From Nematostella vectensis (lineage: Eukaryota; Cnidaria; Anthozoa; Actiniaria; Edwardsiidae): DNA of 64,000 nt. This document shows positions 11,432-23,500 of the stretch, one piece after another. A program made the position numbers and the translations under genes. How positions within the stretch are numbered: position 1 is the stretch's first letter; the number at the start of each line of letters is the position of its first letter. The notes below the pieces were generated by a model. That model had not been told where the DNA came from. It saw nothing but the letters and a program-made list of their open reading frames with translations, and ran no database searches. The stretch spans positions 13,150,566 through 13,214,565 of the forward strand of contig NC_064035.1 of assembly GCF_932526225.1 (NCBI RefSeq), read 5' to 3'.

Positions 11432-14400
11432 ATTATTCTAGTGGTCTGCAGACATGTGAATCGTTTGGTCAGCTTTGTCACGAGACTGGAGAATGTAATA
11501 ACACCATAGTCTGCAACTTCAGAGAGAGCCACTGTTACACTCTGTGGGAGAATACAACAGAGGGAGTTAACATCATAAAAAAAGGTTGCTTTATTCGCAA
11601 CCATCTTGAATGTCGTGGGGATCACCAATGTCTAGGCACACCTAGGACAAAAGGAGGAAGAACAGTGTTTTTCTGTTGCTGTTCAGATCACTTCTGTAAT
11701 GCAAATTTCTCTATAGCCCCTAAAGAGGACTGGGAAAGAGATGTACACTCACCCCCTATCACTGGTTAGTAATATGGAGATGGTAAAGTTTGTAAAGTTT
11801 GAGTTTGTCAAGGAATAATTTCCCCTAAATTATGCTCCCTCTACCATTCTATAAAATGTGCCACCCATATTGTTTATCAAAAATTCCAGAAATCTTTCTG
11901 ATGTAACCTGATAACTGTACATTTTACAATGTGATAAGGCAACACTATTTTATATTTCTTGTATCATTATAGAATGTGTAACCTTAGCCAAAAGTCCAGT
12001 TAATTAGTCTGCTTGACTTTCTCAATTTCTCTTTATTTTTGGACTTGCATTCACTGCTTGCAAACTATGTTGAGATTCAAGGATTTGACTCATAAGTCAT
12101 GCTGTTTGTTTTCAGACAGATAGATAGACAAACATATTTTCATGGTTACCATTTCTACATGCCGTTGTTGGGTGCTACCTTTCTATGAACCACAGTTTAC
12201 AATTTCTTCATTAGAGGAGAAATGGAGGCTGACTTTGGGGATATCACATGGATCTTTGTGATTATGTTGGCCATCCAACCATAGCAAGAAGCAAAGGGAA
12301 ATGCATACTCTGCACTGATTATGAAAGGCCTTGAACCTTCTTGATAGGGTGGTCAACTTAGCTATTTGTCCTTGGTCTGATATGTATATATGTTGGCTAT
12401 TTTTTCCGTCTCTATTTATATATTTGTTAACATCAGGTGGTGGCCCTGTATAACTCCCAAAATTGAAAAATTTAGTATTGAAACTGTTTCATAATCTCTC
12501 TCCTTATCACATCATTTTCTCACAAAGTGATTAGGCTTTACTCTAAGGCGTTAGAATCTCATAACAGAATTATATTTTAGAGTAAGAACAAACATTTCTA
12601 GTCCCCCTTCATCATTATTATATGTAGAACCATCTGCAACCTTATTGTTTAGTTTTGTAGTGATGTTGTTTGAAATATAAATAGAAGATTGGCATGGTTC
12701 TTACCTTGTTACTTCATTGTAGGTATCACCACACTACATGCAACAGCAAGACCATCAAGAGATGTCCAAAAACATGACAATCTGCAAACTCTTCTCTACT
12801 CCATTGTCCCTATATTTGGAGTCATTCTGATTCTTGCTTTTGTATGGTTTATGTATAATCACCAAAAGGGTATAAGCTCTAGATCATGTAATGCTGAAGA
12901 ATCAGAGCCTATCAATATTACAACTACACCTTTACAAGATGTGAACAGAAGGCCAATACAACTCCTGGAGGTTGTCTCCCAAGGACAGTTTGGAGTGACT
13001 GTATGGAAAGCAAAGTACTCAATCAATACTGTGGCAGTCAAGATATTCCCCCACCAGGAATTTACTGCATGGGTTAATGAAAGAGACTTCTATAAGCTTT
13101 GTGGCTTGGACCATGAAAATGTACTCACATTTATTGGTGATGAAGTTCACCATGAGAGCCAGTACAATGGTCAAATATACACTGAATATTGGCTAATTAC
13201 AGACTTCCATGAAAATGGCTCCTTGTCAGATTTCCTGAAACAACGCTCTCTTGACTTAGCAGAACTGTTGCAGCTAGCATCAAGTGTTTGTGATGGGCTG
13301 GCATACTTGCACTCTGATGTGCCTGCTATTAATAACTCCAGTCACAAGCCATGTATAGCACACAGGGATGTAAAGAGTAAAAATATTCTTGTCAAGAGTG
13401 ACTTAACGTGTTGTATCTCTGACTTTGGTCTGGCTTTGAAGTTTGACCAGAGTGACAAGCTTGGGGAGACTCATGGCCAGGTATGAGATGATTATCAGGT
13501 TCTTTACTACTGTCAACCCTTGTCATTTATTACTGACAGGGCTCTGTTTGAAATTACTGAACCTGCTCTTACAATTACAGACCTCAAATCTCCCTAAGAA
13601 GGCTGTCCTTTTTACAAGGATGGCTGTTCTTACATGGTGCTCTGTGTCCCCCTTTTTACAGTATTTTTTTTACCAAGAAAACATGTTTCCAATTTAAGTG
13701 TAGTGCTTTAGGCTTGTGTAGGAGGCTAGTTCACTTTCAGTACAGTACAGCACCTCTTGTGGATTGCTTTGAAACCTCACACATTAGAATGAACATATGT
13801 TGACCACAGCAACAGTTTTATTTTTCTAAAAAAAATATATGCTTGACATCTTTATATGTATCTTATTTGTTTGCTTCTGCAGGTTGGAACTAAAAGATAC
13901 ATGGCACCTGAGGTGCTTGAGGGTGCTATAAGTTTTACTCGTGAGTCATTCCTGCGTATTGACATGTATGCTTGTGGCCTGGTGTTATGGGAGTTGTTGT
14001 CACGGTTCTCAGTTCATGATGGTGAGTCAATCATATATATCATGTTATAATCATTAGCTTAAAGTTAAAATAATGAAATTTTCAAAACAGATCTGTTCTG
14101 CCCCGTAAGATGTGAATTGCTTATTCACTACACAACATATATTACTTTAGTAGAAATCGGCAGTCTATTTAACAATACATACTGCAACATGTTGCATTAT
14201 TTAATCAGCTAGCAAGGTAGTTACAAAATGCTGGCATAAGAGCAAATCTTATGCCTGGAACTACCAAGGAAACTAAACTAATCATTGCTAACTACTGTAG
14301 CATTAAACTATGAGTCGCTGGTGTGCCAGAAACTGTACAATACTATATTTATGTAATATTATATTATTTGTACACTGAGTTTGTTATTAACTTATTGTTA

Positions 14401-15301
14401 TTAACCTATTTTTGAAGCATTCTTGTCTCAGCTGCAATCCACTCTCCTTGCAGATCCAGTGGAGGACTATAGACTGCCATTTGAGCAAGAGGTTGGCCTA
14501 CACCCCTCATTAGAAGACATGCAGCAGGTGGTCGTGCAGAAAAAGATGAGGCCACAGTTCAAGGATTCTTGGAGATGTCATGCGGTATGTGTAAAACCGA
14601 AAAACCATAAATGCTTGTTTTAGTGCCCAGGGCCAGGTTACTAGAAAGCAGATTACCGCTAACCCAGGGATGAATGCCCTTCTTATCCAATCAAATGTCA
14701 TGATAGCCGTGTTTATCCCTGGGTTAGCACCAACCTGCTTTCTAGGAACTGGCCGCTTATTGATATTTAGATCCTTAGTGTGCTAAATTGTGGCACTAAA
14801 GGGTTGTTCCCACCAAACTGCTAAACACCAATTTTCCAGTCTATCAAGGAATTAAGGATAGAGAATTTTGCACTATGTACCAAAATATCTTAGTTTGAAA
14901 AAGTATAATCAAGTTTCTAGGCTTTTTTTGTGTTGTTTCTTGAAACTATGAAATCTTACATAGTTATCTTTGTACCTTTCGAGAACTGTGCACTTACTGT
15001 ATAGTATTATAAATGCATTTTGTTTGGTTGCATCTTACTAGCCATTGCTTCTGTCCTCGATTAAACTCCCCAGTATCCTAAAGAATGCTTGTTGTTGTTG
15101 ACTTATCAGGCATTGAGGGTAATCATACAGACAATAGAGGAATGTTGGGACCAGGATGGTGAAGCTAGACTAACGTCGCATTGTGTTGCCCAGAGACTCA
15201 AGCAAGTTGCCATCGTTCCTACATGTACTGAACAGGTTTCTATAGTCACACCTGTTATCAATAACAGAACTACTCCACCTTCCAGAGAATCTAGCATCTA
15301 A
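11432..15301 (+). CDS. ACVR2: Activin receptor type II-like Ser/Thr kinase
   Basis: Type II receptor for activin/BMP-class ligands. It binds ligand at the plasma membrane and phosphorylates type I receptors. Exons: 11432 or 11442-11764, 12723-13480, 13883-14021, 14454-14584, 15110-15301 (TAA), all in phase. The first encodes the Cys-rich activin-receptor ectodomain with the family hallmark run of three cysteines ([11 protein letters not shown]). The second holds a transmembrane helix ([18 protein letters not shown]), a glycine loop SQGQFG, the lysine of VAVKIFP, the catalytic HRDVKSKN and the DFG motif. The third carries [18 protein letters not shown], typical of type II receptors. The fourth and fifth match the C-lobe segments HPSLEDMQ and [14 protein letters not shown]. 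All key kinase residues are present. Confidence is high for the family and good for ACVR2 rather than BMPR2, because there is no long C-terminal tail. Confidence 0.93.
14631..14754. mobile_element. 124-bp MITE in a receptor intron
   Basis: Both ends, about 40 bases each, are imperfect inverted repeats, starting GGCCAGGTTACTAGAAAGCA on the left and ending CTTTCTAGGAACTGGCC on the right. Both contain a CTAACCCAGGGA-type core. The element lies in the intron between the last two receptor exons. No clear target duplication is visible. A partly similar sequence with CGGTTCCTGAAAG occurs near 22075. Confidence 0.7.
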
Positions 15302-17815
15302 ACGTGTAATCAACAACTTTCTTAGGTTGATGAAGATATACAACATATTTTTGTTGTGTGCTGGTATTCTACGGCTGCTTCAAAATTATTTTAATATTTA
15401 TTTGTATTCCAGGAGGTGGATGTTCTCTTTTATTTTATATAAATTAGCCAATTCTAACAATCTAGCATTATTTCCATGTATAATCTGAAATCTCGCTCTT
15501 TTGTATTTATTCTAGTACTCTATATGCATCTGAGGTTATAGTGCAGGTCTTTTTGACTCTAGGCAGGCCCTAGTATTGGGGATAAGGGTCATGCTTGCTA
15601 ATGGTCTCAATATATCCATCGTAATCCATTGCGTTCCATATTTTGAATATAAACCATACTAGAACTTTGTTTGTAAATAGCCTTTCGATATGCATTATAA
15701 TCCGCTAAAAATTCGATTTGTTTCTCAGTCATTCTTTAATCAAGACAGAATTTTATCCTGTCGTATGTACAGTTAGCCCACTTGACATTATTGCAAATGT
15801 ATATATTTTTTTCCTGGACTGTTTGACCAGTAGGAATTCAGGGCAATCACCTTTCTTGTCAGTTGATGATTGAGTGTTGGTGCATTGATCTAAATCAATT
15901 TTAAATCCGGTACGAATTAGTGTACAGTCAGTTGTCATTTGAAACTTGCATGATGTTCGTCACGTGTCTGGCCAAGGCATTTATTATATGTAGGCCCTGT
16001 TCAGCTAAAAGGCCCAGACAACATCAAGAAAACCACATCGTTGAATTTCTCTGTTTAGAGTTGTCTCAATCGTAGGTAGGTCGTTCATCGTTTTAAAACA
16101 TCCAAAAATCCAAATGTATGGATAACAAAGGACTGAGGATGTCGTAAAAACATCTCGAAATACGACCTACTTTTTGTCTTCTGGGCCTTTTTGCGTGGCG
16201 AGGGCCTATATTTTTTTCTGTAAACTATATTGCAAAATCTTTATCAGGCCATTTATCAGTTTATTTCATATCTCATGTGCTTATTTAGTTTATTCTATTT
16301 GGATTCTTGACTTCTTTATCACTAGTTCATCTCTTGTAGCTAGAATATCTTGATTTCTAAAGAACTTGCCACTTAATCATCTCGAATAATGAAAGAATGT
16401 GCTGCCAGGCAGCATTGGAACTTTCTGCTGTTATTTCTTAATAGAACTAGGATCAGTTTCACGATAACCGTCCACTAGAAGTTCATACTGATACTTCACA
16501 CCTCAATTCCCCTTAGAGCGAGGAAGTGAATACAGTGTACGGTTATTCTGAAGTTTGGTTGTTTAGGGTACCATTAGTATGTAATTATTGCCAATTATCT
16601 TATATATCTACAATTTAAACGAGCGTCGCTATGATGTTTTGGCAAGGGCAATAGATCAAACTTTTTTCCTCTGATTAATATGGAAGAAAAATTGATTTTT
16701 AACTTGCCTCACGCCATCGCGAGGTTTAGATGACTTCTAGATCAGGGCCAAGTAATCTCTTCGCCATAGCCAGTTTTAGATGTCTTCTAGATTAGGGCCA
16801 AGTAATCTTTTCTGTGATATCTTAACGGGGATTTTAGTTTGGTTTACTCATATATCCTTGTACAATATTTTTCTGTAAGTATGTGCCTTTAAGAGGCCAC
16901 GTGCGCCCATAAGCACACCCCGTGCGCCCATAAGCACACCCCGTGCGCCCATAAGCACACCCCGTGCGAACCAGAACAGCTAGTGCTGCCTCGCTCAGTT
17001 GTGTGCGTAAATACGCCACGTCATCGTGTAACTTGGTGTGCAAGAACAATCAAGACATTGTTAGGATAAAAATGCTACCTTTTCTAACCTGCGCTGTACT
17101 GCAAAAGGTTTAAGGCGTCAAGGTTAGAGTAAGGGAAGGACACAAGACTTTCAATGGTCTTGGAACGAATAAAAAAGCTTTGAAAACGTGGGTATTTTCT
17201 TGGCGCACAAGGTTTGTTTGATATTTTATTTTCGTGTAATGAAAAATGTGCTCGAAAAGCCTGGGAAAATGTCCACGTTGAGACTAATGAACACACTTAA
17301 CTAGCTTGTCCCATGATGCGAGGTCATATGATTTACAAAATAATCATATTCTATCCTCAGTGATAAGATTACCCGTACTTCATAGTTAAACCAAAAAAAC
17401 CTTGTAATTGGATATATGCCGTTTTGAGTAAGTTAACGTCCGTATTCAATCGTTTCTACTTTTGAAATACACTCAATGCCATCTTGACATACTTGATTAT
17501 TATTTGAATGAAATTCTGCTATATTTGTGGCATGGGATTTCAAGATGACTTTTTCATGTGCGCCCTTTAAGATCCTCTGGCGGCCATGTTAGTCTCTGTT
17601 ATATTTAGCTTCTCACTGATTTTAAGCCATTGCAATTCCATGCCATAAGTTATTTTAAAACGTTTGTACACAAACATATTAACAAAGAAATGAATTATTA
17701 ATCATCGAACATCATGTGTATTTCTTATTGGGCTCACATAACCTTCAACTGTCCTCTCCCCCTCCAACCAAAACCCATTTTTGCCACGTGCTAGTTAGAA
17801 CAACCACACATTCTT
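15302..17815. other. Receptor 3' flank and intergenic DNA
   Basis: It holds the 3' untranslated region of the receptor gene and AT-rich spacer. I see no exon. A 21-bp unit containing GTGCGCCCATAAGCACACCCC is repeated about three times at 16903-16966. A segment around TTTTAGATG[A/T]CTTCTAGAT is duplicated at about 16720-16810. Confidence 0.5.
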
Positions 17816-17874
17816 ACTCGATTAAGCTCACGTAGCTTCGTCGCTTTCACCCTATGTATCAGACCCTTTCTACC

Positions 17875-18050
17875 TCCCATTTAGTTCGCGTCGATTTCAC
17901 CCCATATGACGCACCCTTTTTACCTTCCATTTAGTTCGCGTAGCCACGTCGATTTCACCCCATATGACGCACCCTTTTTACCTTCCATTTAGTTCGCGTA
18001 GCCACGTCGATTTCACCCCATATGACGCACCCTTTTTACCTCCCATTTAG
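17875..18050. repeat. Diverged flank of the 60-bp array
   Basis: About three units resemble each other (ATTTCACCCCATATGACGCA). They are recognisable as diverged relatives of the homogeneous 60-bp unit that follows, with one unit shortened by a deletion. A unique stretch of about 60 bases separates the two blocks. Confidence 0.8.
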
Positions 18051-18110
18051 CTGCCGTTTGGCTAGCCTACGTGCAGCCGCTGACTAGCGAAATCCTCTTA
18101 GAGGATTCTA

Positions 18111-18970
18111 AACGTCGCTTTCACCCAATGTACCATACCCTTTCTTGACCTCCCTTTTAGTTTGCATAGTAACGTCGCTTTCACCCAATGTACCATACCC
18201 TTTCTTGACCTCCCTTTTAGTTCGCATAGCAACGTCGCTTTCACTCAATGTACCATACCCTTTCTTGACCTCCCTTTTAGTTCGCATAGCAACGTCGCTT
18301 TCACCCAATGTACCATACCCTTTCTTGACCTCCCTTTTAGTTTGCATAGTAACGTCGCTTTCACCCAATGTACCATACCCTTTCTTGACCTCCCTTTTAG
18401 TTCGCATAGTAACGTCGCTTTCACCCAATGTACCATACCCTTTCTTGACCTCCCTTTTAGTTCGCATAGCAACGTCGCTTTCACCCAATGTACCATACCC
18501 TTTCTTGACCTCCCTTTTAGTTCGCATAGTAACGTCGCTTTCATCCAATGTACCATACCCTTTCTTGACCTCCATTTTAGTTCGCATAGTAACGTCGCTT
18601 TCACCCAATGTACCATACCCTTTCTTGACTTCCCTTTTAGTTCGCATAGCAACGTCGCTTTCACCCAATGTACCATACCCTTTCTTGACCTCCCTTTTAG
18701 TTAGCATAGTAACGTCGCTTTCACCCAATGTACCATACCCTTTCTTGACCTCCCTTTTAGTTCGCATAGTAACGTCGCTTTCACCCAATGTACCATACCC
18801 TTTCTTGACCTCCCTTTTAGTTTGAATAGTAACGTCGCTTTCACCCAATGTACCATACCCTTTCTTGACCTCCCTTTTAGTTTGCATAGTAACGTCGCTT
18901 TCACCCAATGTACCATACCCTTTCTTGACCTCCCTTTTAGTTTGCATAGTAACGTCGCTTTCCCCCATTT
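18111..18970. repeat. 60-bp minisatellite, 14 nearly identical units
   Basis: Units repeat every 60 bases exactly, each containing AACGTCGCTTTCACCCAATG and CCCTTTCTTGACCTCCCTTT, with only scattered substitutions. Because 60 is a multiple of three and the unit lacks stops in several frames on both strands, long repetitive open frames arise. None has gene context. The block ends abruptly 14 bases before a long inverted-repeat element. Confidence 0.97.
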
Positions 18971-18984
18971 ACCAATTGAGGGAA

Positions 18985-20125
18985 CTGTACAGGACCCGAA
19001 ATGATCTCAGGACCCGAAACAATCCCCAAAAGTTCCCCAACTGATCCTCGGACCCGAACCGATACCGAGGAGTCCCCGAAATCAACGCCAAGGAATTGCG
19101 GTAATGGACAAAGGGAAAGCAGAAGAAACACTTGCAATTTTGAAGCATAATAAAGGGTTAACAGCGACTCGATTTCTAAACAACGTGACTTAAAAATATT
19201 AAATTACAACACAATACTTCTATTTATTACATTGCCCGGCGTTAAACCCATAAACAGAGTCCAAAACAAATACAGCATAAACATAGCACAGCTTTGCTCA
19301 GATCAACCAAACTTTTGACCTTCCATCACACTCTTAACATTTTGCGGTTCCGACACATGACTCTGACACTATAAATGAGAGTCTCATTTCCGGTAAACAT
19401 CACCCCTAAAAATTATTATTCATCTGACAAACAAACATGTATTTCACCACGAAATCCTTGTCCACACGAGCGAATATTTACCGACACATTTTAGGCAGCC
19501 GGTTTGGCCGAGAAGATGGAATGACAAAAGCACACTGAGTAATACACTCGAACAACCCTTCTACTACCGATGCAAAATATTAAGAGGATGTGGCTTTTGT
19601 TGAAAGAAATATTATGTGAGTTTTGAATTCCCTCATATAGTCGTGCGTACACCCCGGCATGATATCATGATATGATAGGTCTTTCATTCACCGAAAACAA
19701 ACATGCCAAAAAATAACTTTAAAACATTTCGCTTCCTATGAAAAGCGGGATGTCCTATCTGTAAAGACTTTCTTTTATGGCTTGTTATGTAAAAATTATT
19801 TACCCACGCCGGGTTCTTCAAATTACTATCACAGGAATTGTTAATTTCTGACTCAACCACTGATTTCCCCCGCAGTCGTATATTAAAATCTTAATACTAT
19901 AGTTTTAGTTAATGTAAATTTCCTTTTAATAAAACAAACAAAGCTAAATGTTTCATATGTTTTTAAAACTGAAAGCCAATCCTTACACATTCCTTTAGTT
20001 GTCCATTACTGTAATTCCTTGGAGTTCATTTCAGGGACTCTTGGGGATCGTTTCGGGTCCCGGGATCAGTCCGGGAACTTTTGGGGATCGTTTCGGGTCC
20101 TGGGATCATTTCGGGTCCTGTACAG
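18985..20125. mobile_element. 1.14-kb element with 127-bp terminal inverted repeats
   Basis: The left arm 18985-19111 (CTGTACAGGACCCGAAATGA...) and the right arm 19999-20125 are reverse complements with roughly 10-15 percent differences. Each arm is itself built from GGACCCGAAA-type sub-repeats. The interior of about 890 bases is AT-rich and has no meaningful open frame. This is a non-autonomous foldback or MITE-type DNA element. I could not fix a target-site duplication, so the superfamily is undecided. Confidence 0.85.
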
Positions 20126-20588
20126 ACCCGCATTTAATTTTAGCAACAAAAACTCCACATATGAAGTCAACTTATACTACTCGCAACATTTTAGTGTCGA
20201 TACAAATAGACGACAGTCTCTATTTGTAGTCTCAGGCTACAATTTCGTTCATATCCTGTCTGTGTACAGCTTCTCTGATACTGAAATCACTTTTTCTAGG
20301 TTTACTAAGTACCATCAATCAATCGATTTTATTTGTAAACGTTGGGAACAATTTGATTTGTAAGTTTTTTTAATCAAGTTTTCCTATCTTATTAAAAACA
20401 GTTTGAAACCAGCCCCTCCCCCCACGGCAAGGTCTTGTCCAAAGGGGGAGAGACCACATGACCATACCGCTGACCAGGTACATTGGTAAACATTACCTCT
20501 CGAGTTTGAGGGCTGGGGACATCGCCAGCTTTGTCGCTTCAAATAACGAACCTTGATCCGCTGGAATCACTTTTTTCTCCTTGCAAAC
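20126..20588. other. Spacer and presumed promoter/5' UTR of the GULP1-like gene
   Basis: No exon is visible. It contains a short C-rich stretch near 20410-20425. The start codon of the next gene lies at 20589. Confidence 0.4.
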
Positions 20589-23500
20589 ATGTCTACCGTC
20601 CTCAAATGGGCTTCAAAGAAGGGTAAGCAGCAAGGTAAGGTATTCTTTATAGCCTGTCCGTTCAAAATAGTGATGATATTTCGATGTTTTTGGAGGCGCA
20701 AGTCCGTGTTGACACTTTACGTGCATTCCCCCGCGTTCCACAGAAGGCAAACAATGGCTGCATGCCCCTGAATCCCTCACACAAGCTGCAGTCTTGTACA
20801 CAGTCAAGGTGAGAGCTGTTAAAATACTCTAATGTGGTAACTTCTATTTATTGGACGAAAAAAAATGCGAATATTCCAAGAAAACACGTGCGAATATGAA
20901 TATTGCTAAGTCGATCATTCAAGGTGTCCCAAATCGCGATGAAGCATAACTTTCCCAAATCATCAATGCAGGAATAATTATGACTTCTAAGCGTCTCTAG
21001 AAAGCGTCAACGTGCATGTTGATGTTTAGATATTTTTGTCAGCGAGACTTCACTATAATGTGCTCTGATACATGCAACGACAGACGTCGGAGTTGAGTGT
21101 TTATTCGGTTGCATTTTAAGCTCCATTCAACCCGCCAAGTCCAGGGACTTAATTCATTCTTTGTGTATTGTTATTTATAGCATATATTTTTTGTTTTATT
21201 GATCCTCATTTCCCCCCTTCCCCCTAAGATATATTTTATTGATAATAACGGGGTTTATTTGTCAGGACTCTTGTATGATAAAGGCTGGATAGAGTATCTA
21301 CTTTGCAAGTATCAAGCAATGGAGATTGTTTTCCACCAGTATTTTACATTACTTCCTCGCATCCCAGATTCAACACCATGAACGCTTATCTAAGTGCAGA
21401 ACGCGTATTTTCTTGTTTAAATCGCCTGTGCTTGTATGTTTTTTACCTTCCGTCTTGACCTTTGTCATACATTTGTTTTGATTTTAAATTCCCACATTGC
21501 TACATCAGGCAAGATTAAGCCTCAAAACATAACTTTTAAAAGCGGAAAACACTAATCAGCGAAAATTTATCAAAGCGTATTGCTACTTGATAAAACGTGC
21601 TAAGCGTTGATCTGGAATTTTGCCAGTATTTATTCATGGATCAGTGTCTAGGGTTTTCAGCATCATTAAATTCATCGATTGCCATTGTTATTTGCATTCC
21701 TGAATTAATCCTATGGCTAATTTATTGACAGAGACATATTTATTATCTCTTTAGAATATTGAATATTACACCTTGAATATTACAACTTTTTTGTAATAAG
21801 TTAAATGTAATAAATGTATTTATAAACTCAAGTTGATCTTGTGGATATAAACTTTTGCAACAAGTCTTCCTTTTTTATCCATTTACGAAAATAAAATGTC
21901 TCTAAAAATATCTGACCAAAACAAAGACAAGAAAGTACCCTTGGCCTTGACAAAAAGTCTACAGTTTTTTTTGCAAAGAATGCCTTACCCCCACCCTAAC
22001 AAAAATGAAATTAATGATATATTAAAATATGTTTAACCTTTTATAATTAATAGTCACCCCCATGGTCCCGGGGCCGGTTCCTGAAAGCCCAATTAACTTA
22101 ACGCTAGATCAGCGCCTAATCACGGGTTAAAATTCGCTTATCATAGGTTAGCTAACCTACGGAAAACTAACCTATTCCAAAAGCCAAGTAATCCCCTGAT
22201 TTGCTAATCCTGAATTAAGTGAGTGAAAAACTGGTTTGACGAGTAAAATTTACACATAATACCCTGTAGATCAATAAAGAGCAACTCAAATTTACCTTTG
22301 GTGGTTTTGTTTTCGCAGAAAAGTCCCAAAACACCTCTACATCGCCTGTAATTACCTCCATTTTATTGCCAAAAATGTCATTTGCATGAATCTGTCCCGA
22401 GGGGGTGGGGAAATTGACAGTTTTAGACTCTAAGAATTGTCCCCACCCGGGGGTTTTGGGAAAAGTGAATAGTGTCACAAATGTACTTTTCAACAGTCAT
22501 GTCAGTTTCTGGTTTGAGACCCTTTTTCTTCAAAAGCAAGCTATTTCATGTATTAGTATGTGGCAAGCTGCATGGTGAAATGTGCGAAACAAATACATAT
22601 GATAACTAACACTAGAAGAAGATGATTTCTTTTTTTCATTTATCAAAAAAAATCTGTTATTTCATAGTTTTGGGCACAAATGTACTCGCTGAGGTTTACT
22701 GGCTTTGAAAGATAAAGGCTTATATCAGATGACTTGTTGTATTAAATGTCAGGTAGTTGCCTATATGTCATCCTGAGGGGGTGGGGGCTTTTCTCTGTTT
22801 TGTACAGGGTCAAAGTCTAATCTCTCACCCTTCCCTGGGACCATGGGGGTGGGGGTTTCAATTGACCTGTGCATTAGTTATTCTTTATTTTAGTATTTAG
22901 TTCATTTTCTTCTATCAAATGTTATCTGTTTTAAGGAAAAGGTTTCATTTTGAGCAATGTATAGACTCTAGTTTTTTTGCTGAAGCAAGCTTTACATAAT
23001 AGTTTTGCATTTGGTTGATTGGCTCTAATCTTTCTTTCCCAGTTCTATGGAGTGACAGAGGTAGCTGAAGCTAAGGGAACTGAAGTTATCAAGGAGGCTA
23101 TAACCAAAGTTCAGGTAAATAAGTGCATTAACTTGATATTGAATTTTTATTGGGTTATCTCACTAACAGGGGTTTCATTAGGCCCTGGCGGCCGGCAGAA
23201 GTGCCTGCTATTTTCCACCGGGCACCGGCTACCTTTTTTTTAAAGTTTTGAACTAAAAAGATAAAATAACTTCCACCCCCTACTTATCAATCTCCACCCC
23301 CTACTCTGAAAGTTAATGAAAGCCCTGACTAAGACTGAAGGGCTTTTTTTGTTATATGTTTAGTTTGCTAACCATATAAAGAAGAGTGAAGCAGGAACAA
23401 AGGCCAGCAAACTAAGGAAAGTTGACCTGAAAATCAACATAGATGGAGTCAGTATTGAAGACTCAAAATCTAAGGTACATAGATAAATGGTAAACGTTGG

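Noticed and set aside
18108-18968. Long minus-strand open frame of 20-residue repeats
   Set aside because: It is an automatic result of a stop-free 60-bp tandem unit. Several frames on both strands are open, and there is no start, splice or domain evidence.
17875-18970. CRISPR-like regular repeats
   Set aside because: Units are contiguous without unique spacers, and the DNA is clearly from an animal genome. It is a minisatellite.
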